A DNA stretch of 64,000 nt from Nocardia goodfellowii (GTDB taxonomy: Bacteria > Actinomycetota > Actinomycetes > Mycobacteriales > Mycobacteriaceae), in NCBI RefSeq assembly GCF_017875645.1, contig NZ_JAGGMR010000001.1, positions 5,146,001 to 5,210,000 of the forward strand. Reading direction: 5' to 3'. How positions within the stretch are numbered: the first letter of the stretch is position 1; each line of letters starts with the position of its first letter. Of this stretch, positions 16,016-25,253 are shown one piece after another. Made by a program: the position numbers and the translations under genes. Under the pieces are notes generated by a model. The model saw only the letters and a list, made by a program, of their open reading frames with translations, ran no database searches and had not been told where the DNA came from.

Positions 16016-16849
16016 ATGACACTCGCGATCGGCTGGAAAGCCGCCGACCGGCGGACCGCCGCCGCGGCCGCACCCGCGCCGCGGCGTGCGCGCCAGGTGC
16101 TGGCCGGCCCCTGGCTGCTGCGGTCGCTGACGCCGCTGGCGCTGCTGCTGGCGTGGCAGGCCGGCTCGGCGACCGGTGCGCTGTCCGAGCGCATCTTGCC
16201 CGCGCCCTCGGTAATTCTCGACGCCGGTCTCGAGGTGTGGCGCAGCGGCGAATTGGGCGACGCCCTGGCGGTTTCCGGTCAGCGGGTGCTGCTCGGCTTC
16301 GCCCTCGGCGCCTCGGTCGCGGTGGTGCTGGCCGTGCTGGCCGCCTCCAGCCGGATCGGGGAATACCTCGTCGATCCGCCGATGCAGATGCTGCGCACGG
16401 TGCCGCTGTTCGGCCTGATCCCGCTGTTCATCATCTGGTTCGGCATCGACGAACAACCGAAACTGTTCCTCATCGCCCTCGGTGTGGCCTTCCCGCTCTA
16501 TCTCAACACCTACGCCGGCATCCGGCAGCTGGACCCGAAACTCGGTGAACTGGCGCGGGTTCTGGGGCTGACCGCGTGGGAGAAGCTGCGCGACATCGTG
16601 TTTCCAGGCGCGCTTCCGCAGGTGCTGGTCGGGCTGCGGCAGAGTCTGGGTATCGCCTGGTTGTCGCTGATCGTGGCCGAGCAGATCAATGCCAGTGCGG
16701 GCCTCGGGTTCATCGTCAACAACGCGCGTGAGTTCCTGCGCACCGACATCGTCATCTTCGGTCTGCTCGTCTACGGCATGCTCGGCCTGATCACCGACGC
16801 GCTGGTGCGCGGCGTCGAACGGCGCGCGTTGCGCTGGAGCAAGCGATGA
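16016..16849 (+). CDS. ssuC: ABC transporter permease for aliphatic sulfonates
   Basis: The 277-residue product has about six hydrophobic segments and the SsuC/TauC-type signatures: ILPAPSVILDAG near residue 60, PLFGLIPLFIIWFGIDE around 130-147, and the EAA loop LGLTAWEKLRDIVFPGALP, which contacts the ATPase. It forms the membrane channel for sulfonates such as alkanesulfonates or taurine. The ATG has AGGAGA just upstream, and the stop overlaps ssuB (ATGA). The complete ssuCBAD order supports a sulfonate rather than nitrate or thiamine role. Confidence 0.9.
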   Translation: MTLAIGWKAADRRTAAAAAPAPRRARQVLAGPWLLRSLTPLALLLAWQAGSATGALSERILPAPSVILDAGLEVWRSGELGDALAVSGQRVLLGFALGASVAVVLAVLAASSRIGEYLVDPPMQMLRTVPLFGLIPLFIIWFGIDEQPKLFLIALGVAFPLYLNTYAGIRQLDPKLGELARVLGLTAWEKLRDIVFPGALPQVLVGLRQSLGIAWLSLIVAEQINASAGLGFIVNNAREFLRTDIVIFGLLVYGMLGLITDALVRGVERRALRWSKR

Positions 16850-17568
16850 GCGCCCCGGTGGCCGGGCGGCTGGCCCGAATCCGGGGGGTGGGCAAGAGTT
16901 TCGGCGATCGGCCGGTGCTGCGGGGGGTGGAGCTCGACCTGCGGCAGGGGGAGATCGTCGCGCTGGTCGGGCGCAGCGGTTCGGGTAAATCCACGCTGCT
17001 GCGCGTGCTGGCCGGTCTGGCCGGGGAACACGCGGGCGAGGTCGAAATCGACGGGAGCGTCGCGGTCGCCTTCCAGGAGGCGCGGCTGGTGCCGTGGCTG
17101 TCGGTGGCGCGCAATGTCGCGCTCGGGTTGCCGGATCGCCGACGCCGCGCCAAGGGGCTGGATCGGGCGCGTGCGGTGCTCGACGAGGTCGGGCTGGCCG
17201 ATCGTGGTGACGCCTGGCCGATCACGTTGTCCGGTGGTGAGGCCCAGCGTGCCGCCCTGGCCCGTGCTCTGGTCGCCGAGCCCGCGCTGCTGCTGCTCGA
17301 CGAGCCGTTCGGCGCGCTGGACGCGCTGACCAAGATCGCCATGCACGATCTGTTGTTGCGGCTGTTCGCCGAGCACGGTTTCGGTGTGCTGCTGGTGACC
17401 CACGATGTCGCCGAGGCGGTGACGCTGGCCGACCGGGTGCTCGTGCTCGACGAGGGTCGTATCGCCCACGAGGTCGACATTCCCCTGGAACGTCCGCGGC
17501 GGCACGCGGCGCCCGAAGGCGCCGTGTACGCGGCCCGCCTGCTCGAACTGCTCGGCGTCGAGCAGTAG
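16846..17568 (+). CDS. ssuB: ABC transporter ATP-binding protein for aliphatic sulfonates
   Basis: The 240-residue ATPase has Walker A GRSGSGKST near residue 42, the short SsuB-type Q-loop region FQEARLVPWLSVARNV, signature LSGGEAQRAALARAL and Walker B LLLLDEPFGALD, followed by the H-loop THDVAEA. It powers sulfonate import through SsuC. Its ATG overlaps the ssuC stop by four bases, and ssuA starts 22 bases after its stop. Confidence 0.93.
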   Translation: MSAPVAGRLARIRGVGKSFGDRPVLRGVELDLRQGEIVALVGRSGSGKSTLLRVLAGLAGEHAGEVEIDGSVAVAFQEARLVPWLSVARNVALGLPDRRRRAKGLDRARAVLDEVGLADRGDAWPITLSGGEAQRAALARALVAEPALLLLDEPFGALDALTKIAMHDLLLRLFAEHGFGVLLVTHDVAEAVTLADRVLVLDEGRIAHEVDIPLERPRRHAAPEGAVYAARLLELLGVEQ

Positions 17569-17590
17569 CACCGACTCTGGAGAGAACCCT

Positions 17591-18574
17591 GTGAAGAAGT
17601 TGTTCCGCTCGGCTGCCCTCATCCTGGCCGCCACCCTGTCGCTCTCGGTCGCCGCCTGCGGTGCCGACGAGACGCCGCAGGCGGGTGACCAGCCGGTCGA
17701 CCTGAGTACCGTCACCCTGAAAGTCGGTGACCAGAAAGCGATTTCCATCGAGGTGCTGCTCAAAGCCTCCGGTCAGCTGGAGAACCTGCCCTACAAAGTC
17801 GAGTTCTCCAGCTTCACCGCGGGGCTGCCGCTGGTGGAGGCGGCGAGCGCGGGCGGTATCGACCTCGCGCAAACCGGCAACACCCCACCGATTTTCGGCG
17901 CGGCCGCCAAAGCCGACATCAAGGTCATCGGCGCGCTCGCGGCCACCGGCAAGGGCGATGCCATCCTGGTCGGCAAGGATTCACCGATCAGCGCCGTCGC
18001 CGACCTCAAAGGCAAGCGGGTCGCGGTGTTCAAGGGCAGTTCGTCCAACGCGCTGCTGCTGCTCGCCCTGGCGAAGGCCGGGCTCAGCCTGAAGGACATC
18101 GAACCGGTGTACCTCTCGCCCGGTGACGGCTACACCGCCCTCAAGCGCGGTGACGTGCAGGCCTGGGCCATCTGGGACCCGTACACCGCCATCGCGGAAC
18201 AGGAGTCCGGGGCCAAGCAGATCGTCGCCGCCGACACCGTCGCCAACGGCAACAACTTCTGGGTCAGCGGTGACCAGGCCCTCGCCGATCCGGGCAAGGT
18301 CAAGGCCATCGAGGACTTCCTGCGCCGCTACGCCGCCGCCACCACCTGGTCGCAGCAAAATGTCGCCGAGTGGAGCGCGAAGTACGCCGAACTCACCCAG
18401 ATCACCCCGGCCGCCGCGCAGGTCACCTGGACCCGCTCGATCAAGCAGCCGATCGCGCTGACCGATGCGATCGTCGCTTCCGAGCAGGAGATCGCGGACG
18501 CGTTCACCGACGCGAAAGCAGTTCCGGGCAAAGTCGATTTCGCGAAATTCGTCGATCGGAGATTCCAGCAGTGA
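17591..18574 (+). CDS. ssuA: Sulfonate-binding lipoprotein of the ABC transporter
   Basis: The 327-residue product has a lipoprotein signal ending in SVAAC (lipidated Cys23) and then the NMT1/SsuA-type binding fold: QTGNTPPIFGAAAKADIKVI around 95-114, GKRVAVFKGSSSNALLL near 140, and WAIWDPYTA near 195. It delivers sulfonates to SsuBC at the outer face of the membrane. It overlaps ssuD by four bases (GTGA). The GTG start at 17591 follows a GGAGAG site. Confidence 0.9.
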   Translation: MKKLFRSAALILAATLSLSVAACGADETPQAGDQPVDLSTVTLKVGDQKAISIEVLLKASGQLENLPYKVEFSSFTAGLPLVEAASAGGIDLAQTGNTPPIFGAAAKADIKVIGALAATGKGDAILVGKDSPISAVADLKGKRVAVFKGSSSNALLLLALAKAGLSLKDIEPVYLSPGDGYTALKRGDVQAWAIWDPYTAIAEQESGAKQIVAADTVANGNNFWVSGDQALADPGKVKAIEDFLRRYAAATTWSQQNVAEWSAKYAELTQITPAAAQVTWTRSIKQPIALTDAIVASEQEIADAFTDAKAVPGKVDFAKFVDRRFQQ

Positions 18575-19713
18575 GCACGCTTTCCTTCCATTGGTTCCTG
18601 CCGACCTACGGTGACTCGCGGGGGCTGGTCGCCGGGGGCCACGGCTCGTTCATGTCGGGTAACCGGCCGGCCAGCCTGCGCTACCTCAATCAGCTCGCGG
18701 CCGCCGCCGAGGACAACGGCTTCGAAGGGGTGCTCACCCCGACCGGCGCGTGGTGCGAGGACGCGTGGTTGACCACCGCCATGCTGGTGGAAACCACCGA
18801 GACGTTGAAATTCCTGGTCGCGCTGCGGCCCGGCCTGGTCAGCCCGACGCTGACCGCGCAAATGGCCGCCACCTACCAGCGGCACTCCCGGGGGCGGCTG
18901 CTGCTCAACGTCGTCACCGGCGGTGAACCGCGGGAACAGCAGGCCTACGGCGACTTCCTCGACAAGAACCAGCGCTACGCCCGCACCGGCGAATTCCTCG
19001 ACGTGGTCCGCTCCCTGTGGACCAGCACCGAACCGATCGACTTCGAAGGCGAACACCTCCGGGTCCGGCAAGCGCTGCTGAGCAGCCGGCCCGACCCGAT
19101 CCCGCCGGTGTTCTTCGGCGGCTCCTCACCCGCCGCGGGGCCGGTCGCCGCCCGCTACGCCGACACCTACCTCACCTGGGGCGAGCCGCTGGACGCGGTC
19201 GGCGAGAAGCTCGAGTGGATCCGTGGCCTGGCCGCCGGCCAAGGCCGCGTCCTCGACTACGGCCTGCGCATTCACGTCATCAGCCGCGACACCTCCGCCG
19301 AGGCCTGGGCCGAGGCGGACAAGCTGCTGTCCGGGATCGCGCCCGGCGAGATCGAACGTGTTCAAGCGTCCCTGGCGCAGAGCGAGTCCGAGGGTCAGCG
19401 CCGGATGGCCGCCCTGCACAACGGCCGCACCGACGGGCTGGAGATCGCACCCAATTTGTGGGCGGGAGTCGGCCTGGTCCGCGGCGGCGCGGGTACAGCG
19501 CTGGTCGGCTCGCACGAGGAAGTGGCCGACCGGCTCACCGAATACGCCGAACTCGGCATCGACCAATTCATTCTCTCCGGTTACCCGCATCTGGAGGAGG
19601 CGTACTGGTTCGGCGAGGGCGTGCTCCCGATTCTGGAGCGCCGGGGCCTGTGGTCGCACCCCAATCGCGGGGCGGTGATTCCGGCCGGGACCCCGTTCGC
19701 CGCCACGAGTTGA
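18571..19713 (+). CDS. ssuD: FMNH2-dependent alkanesulfonate monooxygenase
   Basis: SsuD cleaves alkanesulfonates to aldehyde and sulfite with FMNH2 and oxygen. The 380-residue product has the SsuD N-terminus (FHWFLPTYGDSR), LVALRPGLVSPT, the NVVTGGEP motif and the C-terminal ILSGYPHLEEAYWFGEGV that is diagnostic for SsuD among LLM-class enzymes. The GTG start overlaps the ssuA stop. No ssuE-type flavin reductase is next to it, so reduced FMN must come from elsewhere. Confidence 0.93.
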   Translation: MSTLSFHWFLPTYGDSRGLVAGGHGSFMSGNRPASLRYLNQLAAAAEDNGFEGVLTPTGAWCEDAWLTTAMLVETTETLKFLVALRPGLVSPTLTAQMAATYQRHSRGRLLLNVVTGGEPREQQAYGDFLDKNQRYARTGEFLDVVRSLWTSTEPIDFEGEHLRVRQALLSSRPDPIPPVFFGGSSPAAGPVAARYADTYLTWGEPLDAVGEKLEWIRGLAAGQGRVLDYGLRIHVISRDTSAEAWAEADKLLSGIAPGEIERVQASLAQSESEGQRRMAALHNGRTDGLEIAPNLWAGVGLVRGGAGTALVGSHEEVADRLTEYAELGIDQFILSGYPHLEEAYWFGEGVLPILERRGLWSHPNRGAVIPAGTPFAATS

Positions 19714-19752
19714 GCGCTCCTCAGTAGCGCGCTGGGTGGGGGCTCGCCGGGC

Positions 19753-20421
19753 TCAGAGCAGGCGGCCGATCGGACTGTCGTCAACCGCACGCAGCAACTG
19801 CGCGACGTCGTCGCAGACGAACGCCGCCCTCTCGGCTTCGAGTTCGGCGCGTCCGATACCGCCGCTGAGGACGCCGATCGTCGGCACGTCGAGAGCCGCG
19901 CAGGCTCGCACGTCCCAGACCGCGTCGCCGACGAAGACCGCGCGCGCCGACGGTACGCCGGCCCGTTCGAGGGCGATCCGCACGATGCTCGGATCAGGTT
20001 TGGCGGTCTCGACGTCCTCGCCGCTGGTCACCGCGTAGAGCGCCGACTCGCTGTCCAGCAGTTCGCGCAGCACGGACAGCTCTTCCGGCGGCGCGGACGT
20101 GGCGAGCACCACGCGTAGCCCGCGCGCGTGCAGATCCGCCAGCACCTCGCGCGCGCCGGGCAACAGCGTCAGTTCCTCGGCGCTGTCCAGATAGAACCGA
20201 GTGTGCAGTTCATCGGCGCGATCGGCGGCGGCCTCGTCCAGGTCACCGGCCAGGGTTCGGATCAGCGTGCTGCCGTCCATGCCGATGGCGCGGTGAATAC
20301 GCCAGGTCGGGACCACGGTGCCGACCGCACGGAAGGCCGAGTGCCAGGCCCTGGCATGCAGATAGTTGGAGTCGATCAGGGTGCCGTCGATGTCGAACAG
20401 GACCGCTGCGGGATCGGACAC
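19753..20421 (-). CDS. HAD-superfamily hydrolase (phosphoglycolate-phosphatase-like)
   Basis: The 222-residue product carries all HAD motifs: FDIDGTLIDSN (nucleophile and acid Asp), VVLATSAP (motif II), the KPDPS Lys (motif III) and FVGDAVWDVRA (motif IV), with a helical cap between motifs I and II. It most likely dephosphorylates a small phosphate ester. The GTG start at 20421 has AGGAGG a few bases upstream; the open frame reaching 20619 lacks a site. A SigB/SigF-like promoter about 50 bases upstream links it to the stress set. It converges on ssuD. Confidence 0.85.
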   Translation of the reverse strand: MSDPAAVLFDIDGTLIDSNYLHARAWHSAFRAVGTVVPTWRIHRAIGMDGSTLIRTLAGDLDEAAADRADELHTRFYLDSAEELTLLPGAREVLADLHARGLRVVLATSAPPEELSVLRELLDSESALYAVTSGEDVETAKPDPSIVRIALERAGVPSARAVFVGDAVWDVRACAALDVPTIGVLSGGIGRAELEAERAAFVCDDVAQLLRAVDDSPIGRLL

Positions 20422-20468
20422 GACAACCTCCTCGCCACTGATCCGGCACCGTGCCGGCCTTCGTTGAT

Positions 20469-20493
20469 CTACCCCGCATCGGCCGGTCGAACC
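20469..20493 (-). promoter_or_regulatory. Candidate SigB/SigF-type promoter for the HAD gene
   Basis: On the minus strand, GGTT (20493-20490), 15 bases, then GGGTAG (20474-20469). It lies about 48 bases before the GTG start at 20421 and repeats the -10 hexamer and spacing of the sites near 9.9 and 12.6 kb. Confidence 0.5.
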
Positions 20494-20605
20494 ACCTCGG
20501 CCAGGTGCGCGCCGGGCGGAAGGACCCGGATCCTCGGGACCTTCGGCCCGCTGTCGCGCCGCCGCTCGGTGGGCACGGTGGAGGGAAAAGCGTCGATCCG
20601 AAGGG

Positions 20606-21580
20606 ATGAGTTCCTGCATGAACTGTGGCTATCCGAGCCTCGATACGGTACGGGCAGCGATCGGACTGGCTCAGCGGGCGCCCTCGGTCCACAATTCGCA
20701 ACCTTGGCGCTGGCATCTGATCAACGAGGAACTTCATCTGTACGCCGATACTTCCCGGCATCTGACCGCGACCGACCCGCAGCAGCGGGCGTTGACCGTC
20801 AGCTGCGGTGCGGTCCTGCATCACGCGCGGGTGGCGCTGGGGGCGCTCGGCTGGCACGGCACGGTCGAGTATCTGCCGAATTCCCTTGTGCCGGAACATC
20901 TCGCCGTCCTCCGCTTGGCTCCCCGCCGCCCCACCGCGACCGATATCCACCTGGCGGCCGCCATGACGCATCGTCGCAGCGACCGCCGCCGATTCGGCTG
21001 GGGTGCGGCCCCCGAGCTCTATCTCCGGGCCGCGGTCCGTTACGGCACCGGCTACGGTGCGAGCGTGAAAACCGTTGCGAGCGAGGAACGTCCGGTGTTG
21101 CGCCAGCTGATTCGCCGGGCCGCGCGGCATCATCAGAACGATGTCGCCTATCAAACCGAGCTCGCCGAGTGGAGCGGCCACCGCGGTGTCCGGGAAGGCG
21201 TACCCGCCCGCAATGCCACCGCTGCGCGCACCGAGGACGAACTGCCGGGTCGTGCGTTCCGCAACCCGACTCTCACCGACACGAAACGCGCCCGGGACGC
21301 GGCGACCTGGCTGATGATCTCCACCGAGCACGATGATCGGCTGTCCCAGTTGCGCGCCGGTGAATCCCTCAGCGCCCTGTTGCTCGCGGCCACCGACCTG
21401 GGTTTGGCCACCTGCGTCCAAACCGAACCACTGGGCTTACCCGAATTGCGTGCGGAGGTGCGCTCGTCGCTCTGCGAGGGACGACATCCGCAGGTGATGG
21501 TCCGCGCCGGGCTGGTTACGCAAGCCGGTCCGCTGCCGGAGACTCCGCGCCGACGGCCCGAGGAAGTCCTCCCGTTCTGA
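20606..21580 (+). CDS. Acg-type nitroreductase-fold FMN protein
   Basis: The 324-residue product has RAPSVHNSQPWRWHL near residue 24, the FMN-binding signature of the Acg family, then TDPQQRALTVSCGA and, in the second half, AGESLSALLLAATDLGLATC. Acg proteins are double nitroreductase domains induced in mycobacteria by hypoxia or nitric oxide and are thought to bind FMN; their reaction is unsettled. The start is ATG 20606 after AAGGG, with ATG 20618 as an alternative. It is divergent from the HAD gene and converges with the molybdenum enzyme operon (7 bases between stops). Confidence 0.85.
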   Translation: MSSCMNCGYPSLDTVRAAIGLAQRAPSVHNSQPWRWHLINEELHLYADTSRHLTATDPQQRALTVSCGAVLHHARVALGALGWHGTVEYLPNSLVPEHLAVLRLAPRRPTATDIHLAAAMTHRRSDRRRFGWGAAPELYLRAAVRYGTGYGASVKTVASEERPVLRQLIRRAARHHQNDVAYQTELAEWSGHRGVREGVPARNATAARTEDELPGRAFRNPTLTDTKRARDAATWLMISTEHDDRLSQLRAGESLSALLLAATDLGLATCVQTEPLGLPELRAEVRSSLCEGRHPQVMVRAGLVTQAGPLPETPRRRPEEVLPF

Positions 21581-21587
21581 TCGGCCG

Positions 21588-23681
21588 TCAATCCAGGAGG
21601 TCGTCCGCCGTGATCGGCAGGTCCCGGACTCGGATGCCAGTCGCGTGCGCGACGGCGTTCGCTATAGCGGCCGCCGCGCCGACGATGCCGATCTCCCCGG
21701 CGCCGCGGGCGCCCATCGGGTTGGCGTGCTCGTCGGCTTCGTCCAGCCAGATCGCATCGAGGTCACGGACATCGGCGTGCGCGCTGATGTGGTAACTGGC
21801 CAAGTCCTGCGTGACGACGTGGCCGAAGCGCGGATCGCGCACGCTCTCCTCGTGCAAGGCCATCGACAACCCCATCGTCATGCCTCCGATCAGCTGCGAT
21901 CGGAGCGTACGGGCGTTGATGGCCCGGCCGATCGAGAACACCCCGAGCATCCGCGGCACCCGGATCTCGCCGGTGTCCCGGTCGACCGCGACCTCGGCGA
22001 ACTGCGCGCCGAACGAATGCAGGGCGAACTTCTCGGCGTCCGCGTTCTCCGGCGCCTCGGTGGTGACTTCCGCTCCGTCCGAAGGGTTTTCGCCGTGCTG
22101 CTGCCGGAAAGCCGCCGCGGCCGCGGCGATCGCCGAACCCCATGAGCTGATACCGCTGGATCCACCGGCCACGGTCGCCACGGGCAGGTCGGTGTCGCCG
22201 ATCTGGAGTTCGATCGCGTCGATGTCACAGGCGAGGGCGTCGGCGGCGATCTGGGTGAGCGCGGTCCAGGTTCCGGTGCCGATATCTGCCGCGCCGATCT
22301 GAACCGTGTATCTGCCATCGGCCCGGTAGGCGATGCGCGCGGCGTTTCCGGGATTCGCCGAGGCGGGATAGGTGGCGGCCGCGACACCCGTGCCGAGCAG
22401 CCACCGGCCGTCGCTGCGGCGGCGGGACGCCGGATCACGGCCGGCCCAGCCGAATCGGTCGGCGCCCAGGCACAGACAGTCGGCGAGGCGACGCCCGGAC
22501 CACGGGTTGCCGGTCTCCGGGTCGGTGCTCGGTTCGTTGCGCAGGCGCAGTTCGATCGGGTCGAGTCCGCAGGCTTCGGCCAGTTCGTCCATCGCGACCT
22601 CGGTCGCGAACATGCCGGGGCACAGGCCGGGTGCCCGCATCCAGAACGGCACCGGAACGTCCAGTGCCGCAAGGCGATGCGTGGTGCGCCGGTTCGGCGT
22701 GGCATACATCATCCGGGAGGCCAGCGCGGTCTGCTCCGCGAATTCCTTGACCGCCGAGGTCTGTTCGATGACCTCGTGCGAGAGCGCGGTCAACGCACCG
22801 GCCGGGTCGGCGGCCAGCCTGACCCGCTGAATCGTCGGCGTGCGGTAGCCGACCAGCGCGAACATGTGCTGGCGGGTGAGCGCGAGTTTCACCGGTCGGC
22901 CGCCGCTGCGCTGGGCGGCCAGGATGGCGAGCACATTGTGCGCTTTCGGCGCGCCCTTGGCGCCGAAGCCGCCGCCCACATGCGGTGCGATGACGCGCAT
23001 CTGGTCGGGTTCCAAACCGAAGATCGGTGCGAGCGTGCTGCGGACGACATGCACGCCCTGGGTCGAGTCGTAGAGCGTCACCCGTGGTCGTCCGCTCGAC
23101 TCGTCCCAGCAGGCGATGGAGGCGTGCGGTTCCATCGGGTTGTTGTGCTCGAGCGGAGTGGTGTAGGTCTGATCGACTGTCACCGCGGCGTTGACGAAGG
23201 CGGCGTCGATATCGCCCTCCTCGGTATCGGCGGGCTTGGACTCGAGAATGTTCTCGGGGGCGTACAGCCCCCGGTCGTCGGCGCGGAGTTCGGTGTGGAA
23301 CGGTCGCTCGTCGTATTCGACTCGGACCGAATCCGCCGCGTGCCGGGCTATTTCGAGACTTTCCGCGATGACCCCGCCGATGAGCTGGCCGCGGAAGTGC
23401 ACCCGATCGTCTTGCAGGATGCTCAGTTCGCCGTCGGAGGTGTCGGCCAGCTTCGGCGCGTCGAAGACTGTCAGAACGGCGAGCACGCCGTCCAACTGCT
23501 CCGCCTCGGCGGTATCCATTCCGGTGACGCGCCCGTGGGCGATGGTGGCCTGCACCGGATGCAGATAGACCGGGTGCTGGACCGGATGCTCGAAGGCGTA
23601 GTGCGCGGTGCCGGTGACTTTGGCCGGACCGTCCAGCCGAGCCAGCGGGGAGCCGATCGTCCGGGGTCGGATGGTTGTCAT
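21588..23681 (-). CDS. Molybdopterin-binding subunit of aldehyde oxidoreductase (PaoC/xanthine-dehydrogenase type)
   Basis: The large subunit (697 residues) binds the molybdenum cofactor and oxidises aldehydes or purines. It has GSPLARLDGPAKVTGTA at the start, YTTPLEHNNPMEPHA in the first Moco region, HVGGGFGAKG near 270 and, at the C-terminus, the catalytic Glu in GARGAGEIG. These match the PaoC (YagR) branch. The ATG at 23681 overlaps the upstream stop (ATGA). Gene order 2Fe-2S, FAD, Moco is that of paoABC. The true substrate is not readable from the sequence. Confidence 0.88.
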   Translation of the reverse strand: MTTIRPRTIGSPLARLDGPAKVTGTAHYAFEHPVQHPVYLHPVQATIAHGRVTGMDTAEAEQLDGVLAVLTVFDAPKLADTSDGELSILQDDRVHFRGQLIGGVIAESLEIARHAADSVRVEYDERPFHTELRADDRGLYAPENILESKPADTEEGDIDAAFVNAAVTVDQTYTTPLEHNNPMEPHASIACWDESSGRPRVTLYDSTQGVHVVRSTLAPIFGLEPDQMRVIAPHVGGGFGAKGAPKAHNVLAILAAQRSGGRPVKLALTRQHMFALVGYRTPTIQRVRLAADPAGALTALSHEVIEQTSAVKEFAEQTALASRMMYATPNRRTTHRLAALDVPVPFWMRAPGLCPGMFATEVAMDELAEACGLDPIELRLRNEPSTDPETGNPWSGRRLADCLCLGADRFGWAGRDPASRRRSDGRWLLGTGVAAATYPASANPGNAARIAYRADGRYTVQIGAADIGTGTWTALTQIAADALACDIDAIELQIGDTDLPVATVAGGSSGISSWGSAIAAAAAAFRQQHGENPSDGAEVTTEAPENADAEKFALHSFGAQFAEVAVDRDTGEIRVPRMLGVFSIGRAINARTLRSQLIGGMTMGLSMALHEESVRDPRFGHVVTQDLASYHISAHADVRDLDAIWLDEADEHANPMGARGAGEIGIVGAAAAIANAVAHATGIRVRDLPITADDLLD

Positions 23682-24676
23682 CGCGGAGCCTCTTCGGTGA
23701 GGGAGCGCAGCACGGAAACGAGAGTGCGCTGGGTCAGGGCGACTTTGAATCCGTTGCCGTCCAGTGGCTGGGCTTGAGCGAGTTCGGTCTGCGCCGCATG
23801 GACGAAGGTCTCGGGGGTGGGCGGTGCTCCGCGCAGCACTTCTTCGGCCCGGGTGGCCCGCCACGGTTTGTGCGCGACGCCGCCGAGGGCGATGCGCGCC
23901 CCGGTGATTTCCGCATTGCCGGAGTCGAGAACCAGTTCGGCGGCGACGGAGACGAGGGCGAAAGCGAAGGAGGCGCGGTCACGGACCTTCCGATAGGTCG
24001 AGCGTCCGGCGGGTACGGGGGCGGGTAGTTCCACGCCGGTGATGAGCTGGCCGTGGGTCAGCGCGGTGTCCAGGTCGGGCCGGTCGCCGGGCAGCCGGTA
24101 GAAGTCGGCGAACGGGATGCGGGTCGTGCCGTCGACGTCCCGCACCAGCACGCGAGCGTCGAGCATGGCCAAGGCGACGGCCATGTCCGACGGATGGGTC
24201 GCCACGCACTGTACGGACGCGCCGAAGATCGCGTGGTAGCGCAGATACCCGCCGATCGCCGAGCACCCCGTGCCGGGCTCACGCTTGTTGCAGGGCGTGC
24301 CGACGTCCTGGAAGTACGGGCATCGGGTGCGCTGCAACAGATTTCCGCCGGTGGTGGCCAGGTTGCGTAATTGCCCGGACGCGCCCGCGAGCAGGGCGCG
24401 GGACAGCGCGGGATATCGGGTCCGGACCAGCGGATGCGCGGCGAGGTCACTGTTGCGCACCCCGGCGTCGATCCGCAGACCACCGTCCGGAGTCTCGGCG
24501 ATGTCGGTGAGCGGAAGGTGGCTGACATCCACCAGCAGCCGCGGCGCCGCGATTCCGAGTTTCATGTGATCGACCAGGTTCGTCCCGCCACCCAGGTAGG
24601 CCGCGTCCGGCCGGGCGGTCACCGTGGCGACGGCGTCCTGCGCGCTGGTGGCACGGCGGTACTCGAACGGGATCAT
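23678..24676 (-). CDS. FAD subunit of aldehyde oxidoreductase with 4Fe-4S insertion (PaoB-like)
   Basis: The 332-residue product has the FAD site (AYLGGGTNLVDHMKLG near residue 26, TTGGNLLQRTRC near 110) and a cysteine-rich insertion, with Cys in RTRCPYF, TPCNKREPG and GCSAIGG. That insertion carries a [4Fe-4S] cluster in E. coli PaoB (YagS) and is absent in plain xanthine dehydrogenases. It passes electrons from the Moco subunit to an acceptor. It overlaps both neighbours by four bases (ATGA), so the three subunits are translationally coupled. Confidence 0.88.
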   Translation of the reverse strand: MIPFEYRRATSAQDAVATVTARPDAAYLGGGTNLVDHMKLGIAAPRLLVDVSHLPLTDIAETPDGGLRIDAGVRNSDLAAHPLVRTRYPALSRALLAGASGQLRNLATTGGNLLQRTRCPYFQDVGTPCNKREPGTGCSAIGGYLRYHAIFGASVQCVATHPSDMAVALAMLDARVLVRDVDGTTRIPFADFYRLPGDRPDLDTALTHGQLITGVELPAPVPAGRSTYRKVRDRASFAFALVSVAAELVLDSGNAEITGARIALGGVAHKPWRATRAEEVLRGAPPTPETFVHAAQTELAQAQPLDGNGFKVALTQRTLVSVLRSLTEEAPR

Positions 24677-25188
24677 GAGCGGGCCGCCTGCCGGATCGCG
24701 GCGAGGATATTCGGGTAGGCGGCGCAGCGGCACAGGTTGCCGCTCATCCGCTCCCGGATCTCGTCGTCGGTCAACTCCGGTTCGCCGGTCAGATCCTCGG
24801 TGACGTGACTGGGGTGGCCGGCTTCGATCTCCTTGAGCATCCCGACCGCCGAACACACCTGCCCGGGTGTGCAATAGCCGCATTGGAACCCGTCCTGGTC
24901 GAGGAAGGCCTGTTGCATCGAGTGCAGTTCCGCGTCCTCGTCAAGACCGGCCGCCGTCTTGATCCGGGCACCGTCCTGGGCGGCGGCGAAGGTGAGGCAG
25001 GTGGTGGCGCGGCGGCCGTCGAGCAACACGGTGCACGATCCGCACTGTCCGTGATCGCAGCCCTTCTTCGGCGAGGTCACGCCGAGGTGTTCGCGCAGTG
25101 CGTCGAGCAGGGTGGTCCGGTTGTCGACCCGCAGGGATCGCCGCTCACCATCGACGTCGAGAGTGATCCGCGTTTCCGTGGCTTCCAT
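24673..25188 (-). CDS. [2Fe-2S] subunit of aldehyde oxidoreductase (PaoA-like)
   Basis: The 171-residue ferredoxin-like subunit holds both expected clusters: plant-type GCDHGQCGSCTVLLDG (Cys near 43-51 plus a later Cys) and the helical-domain motif CGYCTPGQ with GNLCRCAAYPNI. Unlike E. coli PaoA, it has no twin-arginine signal, so the complex is probably cytoplasmic. It is the first of three overlapping subunit genes and follows the XdhC-type maturation gene by 65 bases on the same strand. Confidence 0.92.
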   Translation of the reverse strand: MEATETRITLDVDGERRSLRVDNRTTLLDALREHLGVTSPKKGCDHGQCGSCTVLLDGRRATTCLTFAAAQDGARIKTAAGLDEDAELHSMQQAFLDQDGFQCGYCTPGQVCSAVGMLKEIEAGHPSHVTEDLTGEPELTDDEIRERMSGNLCRCAAYPNILAAIRQAARS

Positions 25189-25253
25189 CTGCGGCGGGTA
25201 CCCGGCGAACAGCGGTCGAACCGGGGGCGGGTAAATGCTGCGGAGTGTTCACT

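Noticed and set aside
14699..16456. 585-codon open frame antisense to the esterase and ssuC
   Set aside because: It spans two well-supported genes on the other strand. Long antisense frames are expected at this GC content; the product is Arg/His/Gln-rich without domains.
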